Below are positions 29,422-38,222 of a DNA stretch of 64,000 nucleotides, piece after piece. The DNA comes from Lonsdalea populi (GTDB lineage Bacteria; Pseudomonadota; Gammaproteobacteria; Enterobacterales; Enterobacteriaceae). Both the position numbers and the translations under genes were made by a program. A model generated the notes under the pieces. The model was given only the letters and a program-made list of their open reading frames with translations, was not told the origin of the DNA and searched no databases. The stretch covers positions 2,232,001 to 2,296,000 of the forward strand of contig NZ_CP065534.1 of assembly GCF_015999465.1 (NCBI RefSeq), read 5' to 3'. How positions within the stretch are numbered: the stretch's first letter is position 1; the number at the start of each line of letters is the position of its first letter.

Positions 29422-30933
29422 TTAGTTGCCTTTTTTGACGCCCGTCAGGCGGATCATCCCGTCGGCGGACGGCGTAAATCCGGCGATTTTTTTGGCGTAG
29501 GCATAGAGGTAGGCCTGATGGCCGAGATAGATCAGCGGCAGATCGTTGTCCAGAATCTTAATCGCGGCGTCGTACCGGGCTTTACGCACCGCGTTATCCG
29601 TGGATTCGCGCGCTTCGTTCAGCAGCTTGTCGACCTCAGGATTGCAGTATTTGGTGTCGTTGATGCCGCCGTCGCAGGTCACAAACGGGTGAATATTGCC
29701 GTCCGGATCCGAACGGCCGGACCAGTCGGAGCGCGACAGCACGTAGTTCCCCGCCGTCTGTTCGGAGAGCAGCGTGGCGAACTCGGTCGCTTTCAGTTTG
29801 ACGTTGAAACCCGCTTCGGCCGCCATGGACTGGATCACCTGCATCATCTGGGTCTGCGTGGTGTTGTTGGCGTGCTGGAGTTCGATATCGTATTTCTCAT
29901 AGCCCGCCGCCTTCATCAGCGCCTTGGCCTTCGCCACGTCCCGCGCCGGGACCGGCAGATGCTGGTTATACCCAGGGCTGGTGGACGGCCACGGCTGATT
30001 GCCGGCAAGCGCCGTGCCCTCGAAGACCACCTGATTGATCGCTTCCCGGTCGATAGAGAGCGAGAAGGCCTGACGCAGCCGTTTGTCCTTGCCGAAGGGG
30101 GTGTTTGCCTGCGGTCCGTTGCCGATATTGACGTACAGCGCCATATAGCCCGGTCCGATGACCTTGCCGTAGTTCAGGTTCGGGTTCTGCTGCACGGCGG
30201 CGACATCCGACGCCGAGATACGCTCGGCCAGATCCAGCTCGCCGGACTGCAAGTTGGCTAACCGTACCGTCGTATCCGGGATAGGGAGGAAGGTGACCTT
30301 ATCGAGAAAGATGTTGCCGGCGTTCCAATAGCGGGGAAATTTCTCAAGCACGATGCGGTCCTGCTGGACGCGCTGCACGAATTTAAACGCGCCGGAGCAG
30401 ATGGGATCCGAACCAAAATTGGCCCCGAGCCGCTTGCCCGCCGTCGGGGAGATCATCGTGCCCGCGCGATCGGACAGCTGAGCCAGCAGGCTGGCGTCGG
30501 GGCTTTTCAGCGTGAATTTCACCTGATATTCGCCGATCGCCTCCACGCGGGCGACGGAGGCCAGCTCGCTTTTGCGGCGGGACTCCGGCATCGTCATGTA
30601 GCGTTGGATGTTGTACACCACCGCTTCCGCGTTAAACGGCGTGTCATCGTGGAACACCACGCCCTGGCGCAGATCCATGGTCAACGTTTTGCCGCCGTCG
30701 CCCCACGTCCACTGCGTTGCCAGCTGAGGAATAATCGACAGCGTGTTGTCGACGTCCACCAACCGATCGCACAGGCTGGTGTAGATAATACGCCCGACAA
30801 ACGTGCGCGACTGGGCCGGGTCCAGCACGTCCGGGTCGTCTTGCAGGCCGATGCGTAATTCTGCCGCCTGCGCCGTCGTCGCCATCACTGCACCGGCCAG
30901 CAAGAGCCCGGTCTGTTTAATAAGTCGGTTCAT
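29422..30933 (-). CDS. Family 5 peptide-binding periplasmic protein
   Basis: A 503-residue solute-binding protein with a signal peptide (MNRLIKQTGLLLAGAVMATT-AQA) and the mature start AELRIGLQDDPDVLDPAQS. PLLKPDAS-like segments and CDGGINDTKYCNPEVD at the C-terminus match peptide or opine-type binding proteins. The ATG at 30933 has AGAGGAAA upstream; the frame extends 15 codons further without support. First gene of the importer set, 81 bp after the FadR-type regulator. The ligand is unknown; the GGT-like neighbour suggests gamma-glutamyl compounds. Confidence 0.9.
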   Translation of the reverse strand: MNRLIKQTGLLLAGAVMATTAQAAELRIGLQDDPDVLDPAQSRTFVGRIIYTSLCDRLVDVDNTLSIIPQLATQWTWGDGGKTLTMDLRQGVVFHDDTPFNAEAVVYNIQRYMTMPESRRKSELASVARVEAIGEYQVKFTLKSPDASLLAQLSDRAGTMISPTAGKRLGANFGSDPICSGAFKFVQRVQQDRIVLEKFPRYWNAGNIFLDKVTFLPIPDTTVRLANLQSGELDLAERISASDVAAVQQNPNLNYGKVIGPGYMALYVNIGNGPQANTPFGKDKRLRQAFSLSIDREAINQVVFEGTALAGNQPWPSTSPGYNQHLPVPARDVAKAKALMKAAGYEKYDIELQHANNTTQTQMMQVIQSMAAEAGFNVKLKATEFATLLSEQTAGNYVLSRSDWSGRSDPDGNIHPFVTCDGGINDTKYCNPEVDKLLNEARESTDNAVRKARYDAAIKILDNDLPLIYLGHQAYLYAYAKKIAGFTPSADGMIRLTGVKKGN

Positions 30934-31014
30934 GTCATGTTTCCTCTGGTCGATAGCAAAAGCCGAGAGTCGGCGCAATGAATGCAGGTCAGACGGCGCT
31001 GGCCCACGGAAAAC

Positions 31015-31758
31015 TTAGCGGCGGAGCGCTTCGGCGTCGTCCGAAGCATCGTCGCCGAGCGCGGTATGGCGAATGAGCCTATCCTCCAGCGTCAGCAGGT
31101 GCCGGCGCATCGCCTCGCCTGCCCTCACCGGGTCGTGGGCGGCAATCGCCTCAATGATTTCCGTGTGATCGCTGTGCGAGTCGGTGAGCGACGCGTTGTG
31201 GCTGCGGGCCAACGCGCGTAGCGCCTGCCAGGCCGGGTCCTGACGCACGCGGTTTACCACGTCGAACAGCGAGAGAAACAGCTGGTTGCCCGCGCTTTGC
31301 GCAATCAGTCGATGCAAAGAGCCATCCCACAGCTCGCGCCAGTCGGCGTCGGTGCGCTCGTAGATTTTGTCGCGCAGCGCCCGCATTCGTTCGATGTCCG
31401 ACGGCTTGGCGCGCAGCGCGGCCAACTGCGCCAGCTGAGGCTCGATGCGCAGCCGCACCTCCATGATTTCCATAAAATTGGTTCCCTGGATCAGGTTGGC
31501 CGCGTGCGCGCCCCAATGGTCCGGCTTTTGCCCGAGGAACGTGCCGGCCCCCTGCTTGCGCCAGATAAGCCCCTCCGCTTCCACCACCTCCAGCGCGCGC
31601 CGCACCTCGCGCCGGCCCACGCCCCACAGCTCGGAGAGCGCTCGCTCCGTCGGCAGTTTTCCATCAGGCTCCAACGCGCTCTCGCGCAGAAGTTCACGAA
31701 GTTTCTCGAGCGCATAATGCGAATTTTCCGTTTTCTTGATGCGAGCCATATCGCTCAT
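31015..31758 (-). CDS. GntR/FadR-family (FCD domain) transcriptional regulator
   Basis: A 247-residue regulator. The N-terminal winged helix-turn-helix (KLPTERALSELWGVGRREVRRALEVVEAEGLI) ends with the GntR wing KQGAGTFLG, and an all-helical FCD ligand-binding domain follows, with LRIEPQLAQLAAL and the metal-ligand-type histidines in LHRLIAQSA and SDHTEIIEAI. I chose the ATG at 31758 because TTGGAGT lies 7 nt upstream; an ATG at 31779 lacks a ribosome-binding site. Dyads overlap its own ribosome-binding site, suggesting autoregulation. It is upstream of and co-oriented with the importer-GGT operon, its likely target. Confidence 0.9.
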   Translation of the reverse strand: MSDMARIKKTENSHYALEKLRELLRESALEPDGKLPTERALSELWGVGRREVRRALEVVEAEGLIWRKQGAGTFLGQKPDHWGAHAANLIQGTNFMEIMEVRLRIEPQLAQLAALRAKPSDIERMRALRDKIYERTDADWRELWDGSLHRLIAQSAGNQLFLSLFDVVNRVRQDPAWQALRALARSHNASLTDSHSDHTEIIEAIAAHDPVRAGEAMRRHLLTLEDRLIRHTALGDDASDDAEALRR

Positions 31759-31782
31759 TGGTTCACTCCAATTGGTCATTGG
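31757..31782. promoter_or_regulatory. Two overlapping dyads over the FadR-type gene's ribosome-binding site
   Basis: ATTGG-N6-CCAAT (31757-31772) and CCAAT-N5-ATTGG (31768-31782) share the CCAAT half-site. The 9-mer CATTGGTTC also recurs at 31756 and 31777, a 21-bp spacing equal to two helical turns. This tandem same-face arrangement suits cooperative binding, probably by the adjacent GntR-family protein. Confidence 0.5.
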
Positions 31783-32184
31783 TTCAAAAAAAGCACGGTG
31801 ACCGGGTCAAGTCAATATGGGGGAAAGGCGCCAAACGTGCGGCAAAAAACCATAAAATCACTGCTATTGTGGTGGATTGGGTACAGATGCTGCGTCACTG
31901 AAACGGTCGACCGGTTGAATACGTGGCGAGTGTCGCTTTTTTAAGCGTTTTATATCGGGACATTTCACGCCGTTTTTTCGTCAATACATGAAAAAAAACG
32001 GCCTTTACGGCGACGCGTTGGTGCCACAGCGCTGCAAAGCGGATGATTAACAATAAGAAATGATGATGGATAGATGCGGGCGGGACGTCTACCAGCGTCT
32101 CTGACCTGGCGGGATTTTACGGATACGCGTCTTTAAGTAGGCATGCGGAAAACGCCGCCGTCTGTCGACGACGGCTCGGACAGG
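31783..32184. other. Intergenic region between permease and FadR-type regulator
   Basis: About 400 bp with no supported gene. It is expected to hold the promoter of the regulator/importer run and the 3' end of the oxoprolinase-type operon. The composition is mixed; I see no clear intrinsic terminator. Confidence 0.5.
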
Positions 32185-33501
32185 TCATACGGCCGCGCGC
32201 GGCGTCGCAGCAGGCAGAAGACGGTACAAGACGAAAGCGGTGATGAACGTGGCGGGCGCAGACCAGGACTGCCATACCCCCTCCGCGTACATCAACACCA
32301 TGCCGACGGCGACACTCCCGCCCCAGGCAATCAACCCCGAGAGGTTGATATTGCGCTCAAAGTTAATGCCCAGCGCCTGACGCGCGGGCGTCAGAATGTA
32401 GCTCAGCGCCACACCCACCCAGGCCACCACAAAGACCCCCTGCCAGGCCAACGCCTGCAAAATGTAGCCGAACACATCCGCCAACATCAGCACATAGACC
32501 ACCAACCCGACCAGACAGGCCCAGATAATCCGCCGGAATCGCAGCCGCAACAGCAGCCGGAAAAAGTCCTGCATGTTCACCGTCGCTAGAAAATAGTTGG
32601 CGGTGTTGATGCGGGTTTGCGTCACCCAGACGAAGAACAAGCCCCACAGCCCCAGCAGATTGAGGATCGCCACTACCACGCCGGTTTCGCTGAGTCCATC
32701 GCTTTCCGAAAAACCGCTGACCAGATAGATGCCCGCCACGCCGTTGAGCAAAAAGGTGATGAGATAGAACGGCATGCCAAAGTTGATGCCCGCGTGGTAG
32801 TCCGCGTCCTTCGCTTTGCCGTAACGGGCGTAATCGAAGGTATACATCATCAGGATCCACACGCCCATATAGTAGGTGAAGCAGTGCCACCAGCCGTAGG
32901 CCGGCGGATCGGCGGGACCGAACGCCAGCCATTGCGGGTTATAGCCGTTTTGCTGGATGGACACCGCCACCGTCAGCAGCAGCCCAAGCAGGTAAAACGG
33001 CAGCAGCACGCCGTTGAATTTATCCAGCCAGTGCTGCACGCTGCCGAAAATCAGCGGCACGCTGTACAGCACGACCACCAGCGCGGCGGCGGCGTAAGGC
33101 AACGCCGGGAACAGATGGTTCAGCGCGAAGGCGATGACCGACCCTTCAAATACGGCGTAATAGATGGCCGTAGAGAAGAAGATCAGCGTTGCGAGAGACG
33201 AACCGAGCCGACCGAACAACGCCTGCGAAAACAGGGAGACCGACAGCCCGGTTTTTATCGCGAACCGGCTGATGATCCCATTCACCACGCCATAGCTGAC
33301 GACCGACAACACCATGCCGATAATGGCGTTTTTCGCGCCCCAGCTCTGCGCGAGCGACGCGCCGACCACAATATAAAACAGCGCGCTGCATACCGCCCAC
33401 CACGCCATGGTAAGCGAGAGTTTGCCCATACGCTCGTTGGCGGTGACCGTACCCGACTCCGTCGCCGGGGCGGTCAGCTTGACATCAGAAAGATCTGCCA
33501 T
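32185..33501 (-). CDS. NCS1/cytosine-permease-like membrane transporter
   Basis: A 438-residue integral membrane protein with about twelve predicted spans. KLSLTMAWWAVCSALFYIVVGASLAQSWGAKNAIIGM near the N-terminus and TQTRINTANYFLATVNMQDF resemble nucleobase:cation symporter-1 permeases. It follows the KipI/KipA-type genes by 192 bp on the same strand, so it probably imports the substrate of that enzyme complex (a lactam, amide or ureide) rather than cytosine itself. The substrate is inferred only. Confidence 0.82.
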   Translation of the reverse strand: MADLSDVKLTAPATESGTVTANERMGKLSLTMAWWAVCSALFYIVVGASLAQSWGAKNAIIGMVLSVVSYGVVNGIISRFAIKTGLSVSLFSQALFGRLGSSLATLIFFSTAIYYAVFEGSVIAFALNHLFPALPYAAAALVVVLYSVPLIFGSVQHWLDKFNGVLLPFYLLGLLLTVAVSIQQNGYNPQWLAFGPADPPAYGWWHCFTYYMGVWILMMYTFDYARYGKAKDADYHAGINFGMPFYLITFLLNGVAGIYLVSGFSESDGLSETGVVVAILNLLGLWGLFFVWVTQTRINTANYFLATVNMQDFFRLLLRLRFRRIIWACLVGLVVYVLMLADVFGYILQALAWQGVFVVAWVGVALSYILTPARQALGINFERNINLSGLIAWGGSVAVGMVLMYAEGVWQSWSAPATFITAFVLYRLLPAATPRAAV

Positions 33502-33693
33502 AGGGGTACTCCTGACTGCAAAAGAGGGAAAGCCACACCTGACCGACGAACATCGGAAAAGGCCCGGTCATAGCGATGAACAACAAGTAGCAGGCAGCAC
33601 GAATCGCCATGCGGACGGTGGATACCGCATGGCCCGTGACAGGACGATCGGTGCTGTAACGCTACCTAAACCGGCGAAGGTCGCCGGGTGGGA

Positions 33694-34680
33694 TCAGGCC
33701 GTCTGTCGGCCGATCCAGTCTCTTAACCGCGCCAGCCGCTGCTGATACTGCCGCCGGGCGGCGAGCGCCTCTTCCAGCGACACCGGCACAAAGCGCACCT
33801 GATGATGAGGTTGCAACTGCGCCACCCGATCCAGATCGGCGCTGATCACCGTTCCCAGCGTCATATAGCCCCCACCGGAAACGGCGTCGCGCAGCAGGAT
33901 GATGGGTTCCAGCCCGCCCGGCACCTGTACGGAGCCGATGGGGTAGCAGGCATCGACGATATTGGACGGATCGGAACCCGCACCGAACGGCGGCTTACGC
34001 GGCAGATATTCCAGCGGCTTACCGCCTTTCAGGCGATAGCCGATACGGTCCGCCTCGGTGCCGACCCGCCAGGTATCAGCAAAAAACTGCGCCGCCGCCG
34101 CATCGGTCAGGCGGTGAATATAGAGGCCGCGCACCAGACGCAGCGTCACCTCTTTTTCGAAGTGCGGACACAACGCCACAGGCGCCTGCGCGCCTTCAGC
34201 CCCCACGCCGGTCGGTTCGCCGATAGGCAACTGGTCGCCCTCCTGCAGTCGCCGTCCTTCCCATCCGCCGAGCGCGCCCAGCGTATAGGTGGAGCGGCTG
34301 CCGAGCGCCAGCGGAACGTCGATGCCGCCCGCCACCGCGAGGTAGCTGCGGCAGCCCGTCTTGGCGAAATCAAACTTCAGCACTTGACCGGGCTTGACCC
34401 GAAAAGCGGTGTCCAGCGGCATTTCCGCGCCGTCCAGCCGGGGTGTCATCCGCGCGCCCGTGACCGCCACCAGCACCTCTTTACCGAACGCCAGCTCTGG
34501 GCCGATCAGCGTGATTTCCAGCGCGGCGGCGGACTCGCCGTTGCCCACCAGCAGATTGGCCATACGCAAGGCATAGTCGTCCATGCCGCCCGAAGGCGGT
34601 ATACCGAGGTGGTAGTACCCCTCGCGACCGGTATCCTGTACCGAGGTCGCCAGTCCGGGCTTGATAACCTTAATCGGCAT
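33694..34680 (-). CDS. pxpC: KipA/PxpC-type subunit (AHS2, carboxyltransferase-like)
   Basis: A 328-residue AHS2-domain protein. The motifs KPGLATSVQDTGREGYYHLGIPPSGGMDDYALRMAN, EITLIGPEL and the C-terminal GSDPSNIVDACYPIGSVQVPGG, then VSGGGYMTLGTVISADL, match 5-oxoprolinase subunit C and the homologous half of the urea-carboxylase carboxyltransferase. It overlaps the upstream pxpB by 11 nt. The start at 34680 (MPIKVIKPG) matches the family N-terminus. Confidence 0.9.
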   Translation of the reverse strand: MPIKVIKPGLATSVQDTGREGYYHLGIPPSGGMDDYALRMANLLVGNGESAAALEITLIGPELAFGKEVLVAVTGARMTPRLDGAEMPLDTAFRVKPGQVLKFDFAKTGCRSYLAVAGGIDVPLALGSRSTYTLGALGGWEGRRLQEGDQLPIGEPTGVGAEGAQAPVALCPHFEKEVTLRLVRGLYIHRLTDAAAAQFFADTWRVGTEADRIGYRLKGGKPLEYLPRKPPFGAGSDPSNIVDACYPIGSVQVPGGLEPIILLRDAVSGGGYMTLGTVISADLDRVAQLQPHHQVRFVPVSLEEALAARRQYQQRLARLRDWIGRQTA

Positions 34681-35551
34681 ACAGCACCTCCCGCAGGTAG
34701 TGGGTGTAATGCGCGGCATCCGCGCTGAATTTTTCCAGTTCGAACGTCACCGGCCGGATGCGCAGGCTGAACGTCCCCGCCTCGACCTCCGCCACGGCGC
34801 GGTCGTACTCTGCGCGATCCATCGCCCGGAACTGAACGATATCGCCCGCGCGGAAGAACACCATCGACGCTTGCAGGTAGTCGAGGCGCTGGATTGGGTC
34901 ATAGATTGGCGCGGGCGTGACGCCGAACAGCTGATAGCCGCCCGCTCCGCGCACCGAATAGATACAGCCGAAACAGCCGCCGTGACCGAGCGACAGGCGC
35001 GGGGTATCGGTCCGCGGCCGCAGATATTTAGGCACTTCCAGCTGTTTGGCCTCTTCGACCATCTGGAACATGAAAGGCAGCCCCGCCACGAATCCCACCA
35101 TCGACACAAACCACGGCGTGCCGCTATGTGCGGCGATAAAATCCGCTACTTCGGCGTAACCATTAATGGCGGCGGCATACTCCAGATCGGTCGCCTGCGG
35201 ATCCTGATGACGATCGCGAAACCGCATCAGCGTTTCATGCGTCCAGGGATCGTTGTAGAGCACCGGAATTTCAATGATGCGGGTCGACAGCGAGGTGCCG
35301 GTGGTGGCCTGCGCCTCGGCATGTTTCACCTGTTGCAACAACGCTTCCGGCGCGATGATATCGGGATTGAAACGCACCTGAAACGAGGCGTTCGCCAAAC
35401 AGATATCCAGCACGCCCGGCAGCGCCCGCGACTCCAGCGCGCGCGTGATCGCCATACCACGAAAGAACGCGTCCAGCGACATGGCTTCGTCGATTTCCGC
35501 AAACAAATGTTCGTCGCCGCCGAAACTGTAACGAATGGCTTTTGTCGTCAT
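34670..35551 (-). CDS. pxpB: KipI/PxpB-type subunit (AHS1), long form
   Basis: A 293-residue AHS1-domain protein, clearly longer than E. coli PxpB (about 218). EIPVLYNDPWTHETLMRF, DLEYAAAINGYAEVADF, FVSMVGFVAGLPFMFQM, KYLRPRTDTPRLSLGHGGCFG and SVRGAGGYQLFGVTPAPI resemble the carboxyltransferase half of urea carboxylases more than the short KipI proteins. AGGAGG lies 8 nt before the ATG at 35551, and ATGA overlaps the biotin-carboxylase stop. Known function: ATP-dependent lactam opening with PxpA; here a carboxylation step is possible. Confidence 0.9.
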   Translation of the reverse strand: MTTKAIRYSFGGDEHLFAEIDEAMSLDAFFRGMAITRALESRALPGVLDICLANASFQVRFNPDIIAPEALLQQVKHAEAQATTGTSLSTRIIEIPVLYNDPWTHETLMRFRDRHQDPQATDLEYAAAINGYAEVADFIAAHSGTPWFVSMVGFVAGLPFMFQMVEEAKQLEVPKYLRPRTDTPRLSLGHGGCFGCIYSVRGAGGYQLFGVTPAPIYDPIQRLDYLQASMVFFRAGDIVQFRAMDRAEYDRAVAEVEAGTFSLRIRPVTFELEKFSADAAHYTHYLREVLYAD

Positions 35552-36936
35552 GTCATACCTCCTGAGCGGACCGCCGCGTCTGCGGCGGTCCGCTCCGCCA
35601 GCCAGCGTTCCAGTGCCGTCGTGGTAAAGTCGCCCGCCTGCAGACGTGCGTCCGTCAGCAGCCACTGATGCAGCGACTGCGTGGTGGTGATGCCAGTAAT
35701 ACGCAGATCCGCGAGTGCTTCGGCAGCGCGGAATAAGGCCTGCGCGCGATCCTCGCCGTGAACGACCAGTTTCGCCACCAGCGAGTCGTAATACGGCGGG
35801 ATGCAATAGCCCGCGAACAAATGGCTTTCGACCCGCACGCCCTCGCCCCGCGGCCAGTTGACCTCCGTCACCGTGCCGGGACAGGGGAAGAAATTACGCG
35901 CCGGATCTTCCGCATTAATGCGCATCTCGCAGGCTGAACCGTTCAGCGCGATCGCCTCCTGCCGTAAGGTCAGTTTTTCGCCCCCGGCAATACGCAGCAT
36001 CCATTGCACCAGATCCACACCGGTGACCATTTCCGTTACCGGGTGTTCGACCTGAATACGGGTGTTCATTTCGATGAAATAGAAGCGACCGGTGGCCGAA
36101 TCGAAGAGATATTCCAGCGTGCCCGCGCCTTGATAAGACAGGCTCTGCGCCAGCTTCACCGCGCTGTCGCACAGCGCCTGACGCTGTACGTCGGTCAACG
36201 CGGGAGACGGCGCTTCCTCGAAGATTTTCTGCCGCCGCCGTTGCAGTGAGCACTCCCGGTCAAACAGATGCACCACCCGTTCGCCGTCGCCGAGGATCTG
36301 GACTTCAATATGGCGGGCGTGTTCGATAAACAGCTCCAGGTACACCGTGCCGGAACCGAAAGCGGCCTTAGCTTCCTGCTGCGCCAGCGGAAAGGCCGCT
36401 CGCAGCGCCTCCGGCGTCTCGACGACACGGATCCCGCGCCCGCCGCCGCCTGCCGCCGCTTTGATCAACAGCGGATAACCGATGCGCTCCGCAGCCTGCA
36501 GGGCGTCGTCGAGCGTGGTGATATCCTGCTCCGATCCCGGCACCACCGGGACGCCGGCGGCTTGTGCGGTACGGCGGGCGGCGGCCTTGTCGCCCATCGA
36601 CCGGATCACCCCTGCCGTCGGCCCGACGAAGATCAGTCCGGCCTGGCTAACGGCGTCGGCGAACGCGGCGTTTTCCGATAGAAACCCATAGCCCGGATGG
36701 ATCGCATCCGCGCCGCTCGCGCGCGCTGCCTGCAACAGCGCCTGTGGATTGAGATAGCTTTGGTCGGCCCTGGCCGCGCCGATAATACGGTATTCGTCGG
36801 CCAGCTGTGCAGGCAACGACGCGACGTCCGCCTCGCTGCACGCCGCCACCGTGGGGATACCCAACGCCTGGGCAGCGCGAATAATCCTGACGGCGATTTC
36901 CCCTCGGTTGGCAATCAATAATTTATTTATCGGCAT
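35548..36936 (-). CDS. Biotin carboxylase (AccC-like) of the oxoprolinase-type operon
   Basis: A 462-residue ATP-grasp biotin carboxylase. The visible segments are KLLIANRGEIAVRIIRA at the start, AIHPGYGFLSENA, the Gly-rich ATP loop KAAAGGGGRGIRVV, HIEVQILGDG, the catalytic EMNTRIQVEHPVTE and YDSLVAKLVVHG. It would carboxylate the biotin on the small carrier encoded just upstream, using ATP and bicarbonate. The start at 36936 matches the family; 59 bp separate it from the carrier gene. The operon context and LysR regulator show it is not the housekeeping accC. Confidence 0.93.
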   Translation of the reverse strand: MPINKLLIANRGEIAVRIIRAAQALGIPTVAACSEADVASLPAQLADEYRIIGAARADQSYLNPQALLQAARASGADAIHPGYGFLSENAAFADAVSQAGLIFVGPTAGVIRSMGDKAAARRTAQAAGVPVVPGSEQDITTLDDALQAAERIGYPLLIKAAAGGGGRGIRVVETPEALRAAFPLAQQEAKAAFGSGTVYLELFIEHARHIEVQILGDGERVVHLFDRECSLQRRRQKIFEEAPSPALTDVQRQALCDSAVKLAQSLSYQGAGTLEYLFDSATGRFYFIEMNTRIQVEHPVTEMVTGVDLVQWMLRIAGGEKLTLRQEAIALNGSACEMRINAEDPARNFFPCPGTVTEVNWPRGEGVRVESHLFAGYCIPPYYDSLVAKLVVHGEDRAQALFRAAEALADLRITGITTTQSLHQWLLTDARLQAGDFTTTALERWLAERTAADAAVRSGGMT

Positions 36937-36995
36937 CAATATCTCCACATCCGCGGTGATTAAAATAAACGCTCAGAGATAATTAAAACGTTTAT

Positions 36996-37244
36996 TTAGC
37001 GATCGCTTTTAATAATGGCAATCACTTGACCGGGTTCTATCGGCTCGCCATTTTCAACTTTGAATTCAATTAATGTTCCTGAATAACCCGCTACCATTTC
37101 GGTAAATTGTTTCATAACCTCAATCAGGCCAATAACCGTATCGTCCTGAACATTATCGCCCTCTTCCATAAATGGCGGCATTTCGGGCGCGGGTTGCCGA
37201 TAAAAGACACCCGGCAAAGGAGAATAAACTTCATATTCTTTCAT
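36996..37244 (-). CDS. Biotin carboxyl carrier protein-like domain, free-standing
   Basis: An 82-residue biotinyl/lipoyl domain with the biotinylation motif EVMKQF (Lys near residue 45) inside the beta hairpin (VIGLIEVMKQFTEM). It lacks the Pro/Ala-rich N-terminal region of housekeeping AccB, so it is a minimal carrier, as in methylcrotonyl or urea-carboxylase-like systems. AT-richer than its neighbours. It lies between the PxpA-type gene (30 bp away) and the biotin carboxylase. Confidence 0.92.
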   Translation of the reverse strand: MKEYEVYSPLPGVFYRQPAPEMPPFMEEGDNVQDDTVIGLIEVMKQFTEMVAGYSGTLIEFKVENGEPIEPGQVIAIIKSDR

Positions 37245-37274
37245 ATTAATGACTCCTGATACAGCATTATTATT

Positions 37275-38051
37275 TTAAACAACGCGTCTCTTTTCTGGCG
37301 CTGTTATTTCAATGGACGAAGTTTTTAATAATTCGCAGGTCGCTTTTAACAATTCCTGCGCGCCCGGCGTATCACTATGCATGCAGACTGACTCGAAAAC
37401 GATAGGAATATCTTTTCCCTCGACGGTGCAGACGACGCCGTCCCGGCAGGCGCGCAGCACCTTGTACGCCACCTTGTCCGGGTCCAGCGCCCCTACCCGA
37501 CGGGTGAAAACGATAGAACCGCTCAGGTCATAGTCGCGATCCGCATAAAACTCACAAATGACAGGATGTTGCAGAGACTGAGCCGCTCGCCATACGGCGG
37601 TGCCGTGCATGCAGTACAGCAGCAAATCCGGCGCGATCCGATGCAGCGCCTCAACAAAACACTGTGCTGAGGCTTCCTCTTTCGCCAAATGCATATAGAG
37701 TGCGCCGTGCGGTTTAATATGCTGCAAGTCCATCTGACATAACCGCGCCAATTCCCGTAAAGCGCCCAGTTGATAAACGATATCGTTAACTAATTCATCC
37801 GGTCGCATGGCGATATGACGACGACCAAAACCAATTAAATCGCGGTAGCCGGGGTGCGCGCCAATAGCCACGCCATAATATTTCGCCAGCTCAACGGTTT
37901 TACGCATCACGGAGGGATCGCCGGCATGAAACCCGGTGGCAATATTGGCAGAACTTATGAATGACATAATTTCTTGATCACTATTGCCGTTAATTGCCCA
38001 GGCGCCAAAGTCTTCGCCCATATCAGAATTCAGGTCGATGTGTTTTATCAT
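37275..38051 (-). CDS. pxpA: LamB/YcsF (PxpA)-type 5-oxoprolinase subunit A
   Basis: A 258-residue LamB/YcsF-family protein. The hallmark segments are [14 protein letters not shown] at the start, [53 protein letters not shown] and a terminal [10 protein letters not shown]. In E. coli, PxpA with PxpBC cleaves 5-oxoproline to glutamate at the cost of ATP. It heads the leftward operon here, opposite a LysR gene, with 171 bp of regulatory DNA between. No strong Shine-Dalgarno is seen. Confidence 0.92.
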   Translation of the reverse strand: MIKHIDLNSDMGEDFGAWAINGNSDQEIMSFISSANIATGFHAGDPSVMRKTVELAKYYGVAIGAHPGYRDLIGFGRRHIAMRPDELVNDIVYQLGALRELARLCQMDLQHIKPHGALYMHLAKEEASAQCFVEALHRIAPDLLLYCMHGTAVWRAAQSLQHPVICEFYADRDYDLSGSIVFTRRVGALDPDKVAYKVLRACRDGVVCTVEGKDIPIVFESVCMHSDTPGAQELLKATCELLKTSSIEITAPEKRRVV

Positions 38052-38222
38052 AATAATTTATTATTGGTAGCTCATTGATTTAAAAATAATATAGGGGAAG
38101 TTTTTTACAGCCGAATAGCAGTATTTTCTGATAGCAAGCCATCGAAAAAAGAGATCGCAGGACGAGGTCTTATCCCGGTGACGACGCCGGACTGATTTCA
38201 GCCTTCCACATCGGAGAAGAGC

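Noticed and set aside
33694..35551. KipI/KipA as sporulation-kinase inhibitors
   Set aside because: That role belongs to Bacillus; here the genes are with pxpA, a biotin carboxylase and a permease in a Gram-negative genome, so an enzymatic role fits.
35548..37244. Housekeeping acetyl-CoA carboxylase accBC
   Set aside because: The carrier lacks the AccB N-terminal region, the order is carrier-carboxylase within an oxoprolinase-type operon, and a LysR gene controls it.
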